Shown: one piece after another, positions 11,281-20,610 of the stretch
How positions within the stretch are numbered: the first letter of the stretch is position 1
Layout: each line of letters begins with the position of its first letter
From: Plicaturopsis crispa FD-325 SS-3
Lineage: Eukaryota; Basidiomycota; Agaricomycetes; Amylocorticiales; Amylocorticiaceae
NCBI GenBank assembly: GCA_000827205.1
Contig: KN832563.1
Coordinates: 508,677-539,898 of the forward strand
Direction: 5' to 3'
DNA length: 31,222 nt
The notes under the pieces: generated by a model
What the model saw: only the letters and a program-made list of their open reading frames with translations
What the model was told of the DNA's origin: nothing
The model's database searches: none
Translations under genes and position numbers: made by a program

Positions 11281-13100
11281 ATGCTACAGCACAGTCCACA
11301 CGCCGTCCAGGGCGACATGTATCGCGAATCGTCCCCGATATTCGACGTCCCAGAGTATCCTACTCTCCGGCGGGTCAAGCCCCTTCCCAAACGCAGGCGC
11401 ACGTCCGATTCCAGCCCGGCCTTTCCCCAGGACGTAACCGGTGGTGTACCACCGATACCATCTGCTTTGCCAGCACTCAGTCCGGACGCTACAGCAGAGG
11501 AGCTGCTCGCCCACGCAGAAATACTGTCGGCGCAGATGGCGCTGCAGTCGTACTACATGCCCATCTTGGGTGGCATGCAGGATCTGCTCCGAAATGAGGG
11601 CAATGCCCCACCGCCAGGTCCCATCGATTTCGGTGGCGGGTACGGAGTGGCGGATGGCCGCAATGGGGACATTGGCGATGATGACAATGGCGACGGGGAT
11701 TACATGGATCATCTGCAGCAGCCAGGGAATACGAAAAAGAGAAAGGTGCCCGCGAATGCAGCATCGCAGCATGGGCATGATCCAGGCATAGGTGGCGAGG
11801 GTGAGGACGAGCCGACAGAACGAGGCGTGCCCTCAGGTGGAGGCAGGCTCGATCGCGAAGTCACCGACCTGTTCGTTCCGCCATCATCGCCTACCGTATG
11901 GCATGGGCAACGAAGGGGAAAGGTGTCGGCCGCGACATCAGCGGGGCTGCTGCACAAAGAAATGCTGAGGAACCGGAAGCGTCAGCTGCAAGCGGTGCTC
12001 GGAGCGCTGTCGCATGGAGACACTCTTGCCATGGACCAGGCACTCTTGGCCAGTCTCAACTTTGCCCATGCTGGTCTCAATGGCGACCTGAGGCCGGCCT
12101 CAACCCTTCCCGTTCGACTCTCCCGCCGTCCAGGTCCTCGCTTGGCACGTGCTGCAAAGTACATGCAGAAAGCGCTCCCTCCTGCAGATCGTCCCGATGG
12201 GGTCGCCTTCCCAGAATGTGACTTTACCTTCACGTATAGCAGCCCGAGTGAGTTGTGGTGTTGTATTTTTGCTGAGGGTGAAGCCTGATCATACGGGCCG
12301 TATCTGTCTCAGCGTCTGAACGCCTCATCGCCACAAAGGAGGAAGTGGCCGTATTGCGTTCCCGGTTCGAGGCGGAGCTTTCGCGACAAGCATCTAATGC
12401 TGCGAAGGCCGCTGCGCTTGCTAAACTGGCCGCTGCGGCTCCTGTAAAGGGCGCGCGCAGCAAGCGAGCGGACCGCACGCAGCAGCGAGCTCGCACCGCC
12501 GGCATCGGCGGCAGGGACCAAAATACAGATTATCTGGAACAGTCGCTTGTAGGCACGAAAGCGCGGGGCAAGAAAAAGAAACGCTCCGCGCTTGCCAACG
12601 CGTCTAATCCGCACCATCTCAAGAACTACGTCCCGTCGCGCCTCCCGCACTCAGGGCAGGGTACGCCCAACCAGGCAGCCCTCAACGCGCAAAACTATCT
12701 CGGCCCAGCCCCTTTGCGTTTCCTCTCTGCTGAGATCCCGCCGCGCCGCCGCAAGAAATCACAGACAACGCCGTTGGCGCAGATCACCAACCCAGCCGAC
12801 GAGTGGATATGCCCCTTCTGCGAGTACGGGCTGTTCTACGGCGACGAACAAGAGTACCGCCGTGCGATCCGTAACCGCAAGAAGATCCTGAAGCGCAGGC
12901 AGCGGGCACAGGAGCGTGCTGCCGCCGCCGCCAGCGGGAACAGCGCCGCAAAGGGCCCAGAGAAGGCTAACCAGGAGGAGTACGATGCGGAGTTCGAGCC
13001 TTCTGTTGGCGGAGACTACGAGAACGTCCACAGGCAGGGGAAGTGGCGGGCTGAAGGGAGGGGCGGGACTGGAGATCCCCTGGACCACTCATTTGGATAA
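11281..13100 (+). CDS. Uncharacterised basic, coiled-coil protein with a C-terminal CPFC motif
   Basis: Two exons (11281-12247, 12313-13100; 65-nt intron GTGAGT...CAG) give 584 aa. I do not recognise the family. Near the N-terminus a short basic KPLPKRRR looks like a nuclear localisation signal; residues ~75-105 form a helical Ala/Leu-rich segment; an acidic Asp/Gly-rich linker follows (DIGDDDNGDGD) and then KKRK. A helical basic segment around HKEMLRNRKRQLQAVLGAL precedes exon 2. Exon 2 opens with a probable coiled coil (SERLIATKEEVAVLRSRFEAEL, then Ala/Lys-rich), has a KARGKKKKR cluster, an FLSAEIPPRRRKK segment, and a WICPFCEYGLFYGDEQEYRRA block near residue 490 that is the best conserved-looking part. 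Only one CxxC is present, so a lone zinc ribbon is not supported. The basic clusters suggest a nuclear protein, perhaps chromatin-associated; that is inference. The open frame extends upstream to 11113 with no conserved content. Confidence 0.75.
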
Positions 13101-13317
13101 ATCACATTGCATTGCATTGTCTACGTCTCATTCATTCTACACCACTCGTGTGACTCGTTTGTACACGTTCTAATAAATTATCTGGATAGGAACCTAATCT
13201 CGACTATGTCTATGGGTTTTGCAAGGTTGTGCAGCGTACTGGTTTGCTCGACTGCGAACTACACAACGACAGGGGTATTCCCATTTCGAGCGATGCGAGC
13301 CTCGAGTCGGCCGAAGC

Positions 13318-13323
13318 GAGTCA
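13318..13323 (-). promoter_or_regulatory. Gcn4/CPC1-type site upstream of ARG1
   Basis: GAGTCA on the + strand is TGACTC read on -, the core of the Gcn4/CPC1 general amino-acid-control site. It lies 76-81 bp before the ARG1 start codon, inside a small inverted repeat (GAGT...ACTC). A second TGACTC is at 13151-13156. These sites are expected at arginine biosynthesis genes; binding itself is not shown. Confidence 0.5.
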
Positions 13324-13398
13324 TTCACTCGATAGCATTTTCATCCGATAAACCTTTGCTCTACCCCCTCATCACTTCCCAAAAAATACATCGGCAAT

Positions 13399-15115
13399 AT
13401 GTCGTCCACACAGAGCACCGGCCGTGTCCTGCTTGCGTACTCAGGCGGATTGGGTGCGTCCATTTTGCTATGGCCTGGATTCATTCTCAATTGCTTTGCC
13501 CGCAGATACATCGTGCATCCTTGCATGGCTCATCGAGCAAGGTTATGAAGTATACGCGTTTATGGCAGATGTCGGTCAGGAGGAGGTGTGTGCCCAGTAA
13601 TTACCCTCAGATGCACGCGACTTACACGGATGCAGGACTTTGTGGCCGCAGAAAAGAAGGCATTAGCCGTCGGCGCAAAGAAATTTTTCCTAGAGGTCCG
13701 CCCCCTCATTACCTATTGGAAATATAGTGGTGTTTATGTTACTGTCACAGGATCTCAAGAGTGAATTCGTCAAGGAGCTCATCTACCCCGCCGTTCAGGC
13801 CAACTGCATCTACGAGGTGTGTACCCTTGCAATTTGAAAATGCACCTCCCAATTTGATCTCGCTATAGAATGTTTACCTCCTCGGAACGTCTCTCGCTCG
13901 ACCAGTTATTGCTCGTGGCATGATCGCGGTCGCTGACAGGGAAGGCTGCGAGTAAGTATTCTCATCCACTTAGCCCCGTTCCGACGCTGATATGCTGTGA
14001 TCAGCTTTGTGTCGCATGGGTGCACTGGAAAAGGAAACGACCAGGTCCGCTTCGAGCTCGCATTCTACGGATTGAAGCCCGATATCAAAGTTATCGCCCC
14101 GTGGCGAATTCCTGGTCAGCACGCCCCGTTTTGTTAGCATTCCGTCTCGTCTGCTCACCGTTTCACAAAGAATTCTACCACCGATTTGCTGGACGACAGG
14201 CCCTCCTCGCCTATGCTGCCGAGAACAAAATCCCCGTCCAGCAAACCGCCGCGAAGCCGTGGTCCACCGACGAGAACCTCTTCCACATCTCGTACGAAGC
14301 AGGCATCCTTGAAGACCCCGACACCACACCCCCTGTCGACATGTGGAAGCTCACGACCGCGCCGGAGGACGCGCCGACGACGCCAGAGCGGATATCCATC
14401 GAGTTCGCGGCCGGGCTGCCCGTCAAGGTCACCATACCCGATCAGCAGAAGACCATCACCGACCCCGTCGAGATATTCCTCGCGCTCAACGCCCTCGGGC
14501 GCAAGCACGGCGTGGGGCGTATCGACATCGTCGAGAACAGGTTCATCGGCGTCAAGTCGCGCGGGTGCTACGAGTCGCCGGGCGCGACCATCCTGCGCGT
14601 CGCGCATGTGGACCTTGAGGGCCTTACTCTCGACCGCAATGTCCGTGCTCTCCGTGACCAATTTGTCACCGTCGAGTTCAGCCGGATTTTGTACAACGGA
14701 CACTTCTTCACGCCTGAGAGGGAGTTTGTGACGAGTGCTATCCCCGCCAGCCAGCGGACCGTCAACGGTCTCGTCAGGCTCAAGCTATACAAGGGCAACG
14801 TTGTCGTCGAAGGCCGGTCGTCTGCGGAGGTGAGCTCACTTTACTTCGTGTAAGCCACAGCCACTAAGTGTCGTGCTTTACTAGGGTCTTTACGATGAGC
14901 GTGAATCCTCTATGGATGAGATGGGTGGTTTCGAGCCCACCGACACCACTGGATTCATCCAGATTGAATCTATCCGGATCAAAAAGTAAGTGCATATTGC
15001 TCGGACATCCACTATAGCCGTCTAATCTCGCGATTCGAATAGGTGGGCACAGGCCAACATCCGCAAAGGTCAGGCTGGCGTCGAGCCAAAAGATGTCTAC
15101 GGCACCCGCGTCTAG
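13399..15115 (+). CDS. ARG1: Argininosuccinate synthase
   Basis: Nine exons (13399-13453, 13506-13585, 13636-13695, 13751-13816, 13869-13951, 14005-14114, 14171-14829, 14885-14985, 15043-15115) add up to 428 aa, within the family range. The enzyme joins citrulline and aspartate with ATP to make argininosuccinate in arginine synthesis and the urea-type cycle, in the cytosol in fungi. The N-type ATP pyrophosphatase loop AYSGGLDTS is at residues 13-21, split by intron 1 after the second glycine-leucine. [14 protein letters not shown] (~119-132) is the second family signature; [16 protein letters not shown] and [16 protein letters not shown] are also diagnostic. All key segments are present, so it should be functional. 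Small exons of 55-110 nt crowd the 5' third while exon 7 carries most of the protein. A Gcn4/CPC1-like site sits 75 bp upstream. It ends convergently with the F-box gene on the - strand, 230 bp apart. Confidence 0.97.
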
Positions 15116-15345
15116 GCTGTTCAAGCAAGAAAATTTTCTCAAAATGTATCCATTGTGTACGATCTTTCCGCTACGTCTGCTTTCGGTTCTTGGATATCGT
15201 CTTTCCGACAAATAATGTACTTGCATCCGCCCCTAGAGTTATATCACATCTGAATGAAAAGCTATGATCCACTATGGAGGTAGGACCGATGGTGTCTGTC
15301 TAGGAGAGACTAACGTCCCGCGTCATGTCGCGGAGGTTGTGCCCG

Positions 15346-17092
15346 TCACACAGTCAAAATCTCGACATCGCCAGACCGCGTACCGAGCACGACCGTCCCA
15401 CTGACCTCCGCGAGCGCACAGTGCGTCATGTCATCTGTATGGTCTGTCAAACACCGACACCCGGTACAAAAATTGAGACAAAGCACACCTCGCAGATCAT
15501 AAGAAGCAACCTCATACACTGTCCGTCCGTCAATCTGATTCGCTTCGGACCCTGCCGGATCGTCCCTGTGACGGGCATCCCGAGTGTATGTAGAGCGGTA
15601 AACGCACGCATCGTCTTCGGAGAGTCGCAGCCCAGTAGGATCGAGCGGAGGAGGCGGGGCACCGTCAGCCGTGAATGCTACTACTCGCCGGCGCATGGTG
15701 CTCCGTGTGCGCTCGATCCACACCCCCCGTTTCCCTTGCGGCCCAAGGGCGCAGGCGCTCACAAAGCCCCGGCTCTGGCCGTGGCTCGTGCCCATGCCTC
15801 CAGATGAAACGACCTCTGCACCCATGGAATGCGCCTCCAGGAGGTCCACGTTGAACATGGGGATCGCGTCGCCGGAGAGGCGCATACGCACGCGGTGGAG
15901 GAAAAGACCGCGAAGCAGATCGTGCGCTAGGAAAGATACGGAGAGGACTAGCGTCGGCAATTCCTCAATGGGGCTCACATCGACAGAAGACACGGAGACG
16001 TCGCGAAAAGCCACGTCGGGCATTGCGTGTTTGAATACGGGAAGTTGGCAGTAAGGTCCTGTTAAGAACTCGTTCGGGATGGGGTGTAGCTCCACGGATC
16101 GAGTCTTGACACAGAGAACGTATGCACCGCAGAATTCGACCGAGACGATGCCGTTCCACTATTCAGAACTTGTGTTAACAGGCATAGTCCACGGGCACGG
16201 AGAACGCACCATCTCGTCCAGCTCTTCGCTCTGCGTGTTGATGGTGATGTCTTGGTGGGTACTCCAGTCATAGAACCCAATATAGCATGAGTTCGAATAA
16301 GCAACGAGATTCATACTAGGGCAAACGGCTCGCATGGAGACAGGAAAAGCAGTGGAGAATGCATGGATTAGAGCAATCGGTTCACTTCCATCGCTGAAGA
16401 TAGAGCTTTGTCTCTGAGGGCGACACGGTATACGCGATGGGTGGCAGGGCTAGCGAGGCTGGTCTTCTGTAAGTATGCTACCATGGGATATTTGCAAATC
16501 TCACCCTCCTGCACGGGTCATCGCCAATATAGCTGAGCAGTTATCTGGCTCGGCGGACACGGCACAAGACGTCCATCCAGTGAATCCGATGTCTAGACTT
16601 GCACAGCGTTGGACATTGACCCGCGCTCCCGGTCGTCCAAGGTCCCATAGATAAATCAGACCTTCACAATAGACTATTAACAGCCACCTGTCGCAAAGAA
16701 CCTGCATGGCTAAGATGGCGTTTCCGGCTTTGGGGTAAAGCCTCGAGGGTGCGCCCTGTCGAGGCAGCTGCCATTTCTGTTGAGTAGAGTGCCCATACGC
16801 GACAATATCTTCCAATTGGGACGCGGTGTAAGTGCAGAGGACGTCCGGGTCACGAACTCCAGGTTCAAATGGAATATGTGATTTCTGTCGGTGCAATAAG
16901 GATAGCCAGATAGTTCTGTCTCGTGTGATGTCTAGGAATAAGATGCAGGCCTGTAAGATGCGTCAAAATGAGGACTGCTGATAAGGCGGCGACGAGAAAG
17001 CTTGCCTTTCGTAGCGCCAATATATCTTGGATTTCCAAATGTTCAGCGATAAGGAGGAACAGTTCTTGGGGGACATCCAGTAGGTTTGGCAT
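15346..17092 (-). CDS. F-box protein with divergent beta-propeller-like C-terminal part; frame uncertain in exon 3
   Basis: Exon 1 (17092-17006) encodes MPNLLDVPQELFLLIAEHLE and the rest of an F-box up to LALRK. Intron 1 (17005-16951, 55 nt) starts with GC rather than GT (AAG|GCAAGC) and ends CAG; splicing it gives K-ACILFLDITRDRTIWLSLL, the standard continuation of this F-box class. Exon 2 is 16950-16505. Exon 4 (16158-15489) follows a 51-nt intron, and a 45-nt intron precedes exon 5 (15443-15346), which ends THCALAEVSGTVVLGTRSGD. In exon 3 (about 16449-16210) a 55-nt intron gives PATHRVYRVALRDK, but then the frame must shift by one base near 16400-16412 to reach DGSEPIALIHAFSTAFPVS. A 111-nt intron from 16504 skips the first part and needs no shift. 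Total length is about 510 aa if read through. An SCF substrate adaptor role is inferred from the F-box. Convergent with ARG1, divergent from DSC1. Confidence 0.7.
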
Positions 17093-17302
17093 GGGTCTGC
17101 ATGAGTGTTAGAAAGAAAGAGCGCTTGCGAGCGCGCGCGGAGTCTGCGCGACTTCTTGATTCGGACTTCGTCTTGACGTCGACTTCCTGTCAAGGTCAAT
17201 TGCAAGGCACTTCAATCTTTCTGGCACAAGCTCTCTGGTACTGCCCGTCGATCTTGTGGAGATACTCGGTCTACCGGGCTCCCAAATATTTCTAGCCAGA
17301 CG
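17093..17302. promoter_or_regulatory. Divergent promoter between the F-box gene and DSC1
   Basis: Only 210 bp separate the two start codons, so both promoters must fit here or overlap. No TATA box is evident. Two ubiquitin-pathway genes sharing this gap may be coincidence. Confidence 0.4.
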
Positions 17303-20264
17303 ATGGACAACCCCACGGCCGAGGAGGATGCAGCAGGACCCCAGCCTCGGCATGCGCGCAGCTCGATTCCATCCTTCCTGTTCATCAGCTTCATGCTCTT
17401 CATGCTCACGAACCACAATTCCGACGAGTTTCTGGCACGAACCCAGTACCAGAATGCGTTGCAAAGCCTTGAGTGGCAGGCGACGAACTACACCTCCTGG
17501 CTAAATGGCACAGGCGGCAATTTCACCATGGTGAGTAGCACCAGTCTACTTCATCTCCGGATACGCGCCTACCGAATCTCTATGTATACAGCCAGCGCGC
17601 AATGCGGCGGTAGAACCTCTGCTCGACTCATTTATGCACTTTGGTCCAACCCTCGATCCCGTACACGCGTCATATTATCCCAACGTGACAGGATTTATTC
17701 GCGGGGATGCCCAATTTCACAACATAACGCCCGCCTACTTGTTCAATGCTTCCAATGTGCCATGGAAGTCACCTGCAGAAACCTTGACCTCTGCGCTGAA
17801 CATGTCAGATGTCAGCCGTCGGCTAGGGTCATGGAACTGGACTGCCTCCAAGAAGATATCTCTGAGCGTTGTGGAGAAATTGCTGATGCCCGCCACAGAG
17901 AAGATTGCCATGATTCATGTATGTCCCTTCAGTCTCATTTGAAGGCTACTATAATCGATGTGTGACAGGGTAGAATTGAGCTCACTGATTCAATTACCGA
18001 CGATGACCTCCATCTGGAATTCGAGGGCGTTCACTTCCTTGCAAACGGTTCCATTTATGGCTTCGCTGAACCCAGCGGGTAAGCAGAATAGCATTGCAGC
18101 CCATGATTTCTCTCACACCGAACAAACAGACGCAAGATCGACATTAGGCTTCTACCGTCGCTTGTTCCTGAGGCTATAGCAAACAGCACGGCGCATGCAA
18201 TTGAGCCAGAGTTGAGCGCACGCATTTCCAAGCTAAAGACATTCATCGATGCGGGCAGCATCGACCAGGAGATCACCAATAATGGTATGACCCTCCCTGT
18301 CCTCATTCGTTTCATACTGACAAGAGTTGACCTAGAGGATAACCTTCAAACGACATGCCCGTTCACGTTTTACGGGCAAATAGAACCTTCCGAGGTACCA
18401 GAGGTGCTGATGCTTGACCTTGAAGAGGAGCTGCAAAAGCCGACCGGCATATGGACAGTACCCATACCGAAGCTGAGCATTGGTGGCGTGTTGCTCAGCC
18501 AGGAATGTGGACTGTTATTTGACATGAAAGAAAGTGAAGGCCTTCGGTAGGTTATCATCCAATTTGCCAGCTGGATTGTGCTCATGTTTTCTTCAGTTCT
18601 CGCACCTTCTTCCGCAAGGTGACTACGTGTACGTAGAGTTTTGGTAGGCTTTGGGAGCGTGTAAGCTGATCACCTGCGCCTCAGATGCCGGTCTCGCTGC
18701 CGTCTGCTACCTCGCGCTGCTTGTACTGCTCTCGCGCCAAGTCACGCATTCTCGTACGCCAGCAGGGCTTGCTCGCCTGTCACGCTGGACCTTCCTCACG
18801 CAGGCTTTCATTGACGCTGTGTCCTTTGCCGGACACATTACGTTCGCTATCCTCGCAGAGGGGCGCGTTAGTATCAGTCTCGTCGCGCCTGCATTCTTGT
18901 CGTGCATGCTGTTTGTTCATGAGGCTGTGAGCAATTCTCCTCTTCTTTTATCACTGCTCAACATACTAATGTTAACTGGTACTCTTTAGCAATTTGGTCT
19001 CCTTATACATCAGGTTCAGTTGCCGGAAGAAGCTGTACCATCTCCACCACAGCCAACTCCATCTCAGCCAACTCCTAGCGTTGCTGCGCCGGCCGTTACG
19101 CCAGCTACTGACCCGTCTGAGCAGACCGTATATCCGCCGCCTTCCGCACCGGCAAGCCCACCTGCACCTACACCCGCACCCCGAGCCCCGACGCCAATGC
19201 CGTCTCCCAACAACCCTTCGTTCTGGACACTGCTCATTGCCCATTTACGGACCGACCCGCAAGCACGTCTTTGTACGCTCGGTCTCTATTTTTCTGGATC
19301 GCAACCTACTAAACCCCCAACAGGGCTCTTTCTGTTTCTCTTCCTGACATTCATAGTGCGCATCGTGCTGTCTCCTTCTTTGGCCCTGTTCGTTGTGGGG
19401 AGCATGTATTCGTCGTTTTGGACGGTGCAGATTGTTCGTGCTGCCAGACGCGGCCGTAGTGGGGCGCTCACTACGGAATACCTAATCGGAACGACTGTCT
19501 GCCGTTTGGGAATCGCAATGTGTGAGTGGGCCTTGATATCTCTGCGGATACGGAACCTGACGTTTTATCCGCGTAGATTATCTGGCATACCCCGGGAACG
19601 TGCTCGACGTAGAGCCTCGTTGTAAGTATTTCCTCGCATCCGTACGTCCTCTCTGCTCACGCGTATAACAGCATGGGTGTATCTACTCGCCCTCGTCATG
19701 TTCCTCCAGATCGGCATCCTCGTACTGCAAGATCGCATCGGACCTGCGTTTTTCTTGCCCGCGCGATACGCCGCAGTGCAAACGTACGACTATCACCCGC
19801 CGCTTCCCATGGTAGACTCCGAAGCACCAGAGCAATCCCTCGGCGACTGCGCCATCTGTATGGATACAATCACCATTGATGTCCCTGCGCGTACACGGTC
19901 GAAGTCGCTCGATGGGCTGGAGAAGGGCGACGAGCGGGAGCGTCTGGGACTGCTGGGCATTGCACAGATGAATGCGGCGCGGAAAAACTACAGTCTTGCA
20001 CCGTGTCATCATCTATTCGTGAGTCGTCGATCTGTTTACCGTTGCATATTGGTGCACTGACGCGCTCTGACCCAGCATACGGAATGTCTTGAACGGGTGC
20101 GTATTTTCCTGCCCTACCTTCAAAGCATTGACTCGTGTCTCATTTTTTGTTCTTGAAGTGGCTTGCTATCAAGGTTAGTTCCAACCTCGATACCATAACA
20201 AACTTGCTGATAGTAGTTGTAGAATATCTGTCCGCAGTGTAGAAGGCCCTTGCCTCCGCTCTAA
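17303..20264 (+). CDS. DSC1: DSC E3 ubiquitin ligase subunit 1 (Dsc1/Tul1), transmembrane RING-H2 protein
   Basis: Fourteen exons (17303-17530, 17592-17918, 17969-18078, 18130-18284, 18336-18546, 18597-18628, 18685-18926, 18990-19266, 19324-19521, 19577-19621, 19672-20018, 20076-20096, 20159-20173, 20223-20264) give 749 aa; yeast Tul1 is about the same length. The N-terminal hydrophobic stretch (~22-35) is a signal anchor, followed by a lumenal domain with several N-glycosylation sites (NYTSW, NGTGG, NVTG, NASN). A Pro-rich loop lies at ~265-330 after the first membrane segments, and in all about six or seven hydrophobic helices follow the lumenal domain. The C-terminal RING-H2 reads CAIC...LAPCHHLFHTECLERW...CPQC. 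In yeast this ligase works in Golgi, endosome and vacuole membranes; in fission yeast and Aspergillus the Dsc complex is needed for SREBP activation. The RING is split by introns into exons of 21 and 15 nt. Exon 6 is only 32 nt. The other Dsc subunits are not in this window. Confidence 0.93.
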
Positions 20265-20610
20265 GCAGGTGACACCTCCTTTTAAAACCTTCTTGCTCTC
20301 CACCGGATGTACTCTCTAATCTACCACCGCAACTGTACCACTACCATAGCATTTAGCAATATTAATGGACGTTCAACGGACATGTGTGTTCGAGTCAGTA
20401 GGTTCCCTATCGGCAATCGGAACTCGGAACCTGGGACAATGGCGCCCATTGTCCTGCGACGCCGCCGCCCTCGATACTTACCTGTTTTCTTTGTCTTACC
20501 ACCACCTGCGTGGTCAGTAAAGGCTACAGCTTTCGTCCATTATCCAGCCCTATCGGACAAGATAACGCTACACTAAATCCCGGCACTCGTACACTTCTCG
20601 ACGGTTCAAC
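20265..20610. other. Gap between DSC1 and the second RING gene
   Basis: About 345 bp with no gene. It holds two dyads: an AGGTTCC/GGAACCT pair at 20400-20432 and, directly next to it, a perfect palindrome at 20434-20454 (listed separately). It should contain the promoter of the RING gene at 20611. Confidence 0.5.
20434..20454. repeat. Perfect inverted repeat, possible operator
   Basis: GGACAATGG and CCATTGTCC are perfect 9-bp arms around a 3-bp CGC centre, 157-177 bp before the start codon of the downstream RING gene. A dimeric transcription factor site is the natural reading of so short a dyad; a hairpin would be too tight. The factor is unknown. Confidence 0.6.

Noticed and set aside
20385-20400. 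Possible tRNA T-loop (GTTCGAGTC)
   Set aside because: No matching acceptor stem, D-arm or anticodon arm at the right distances on either strand.
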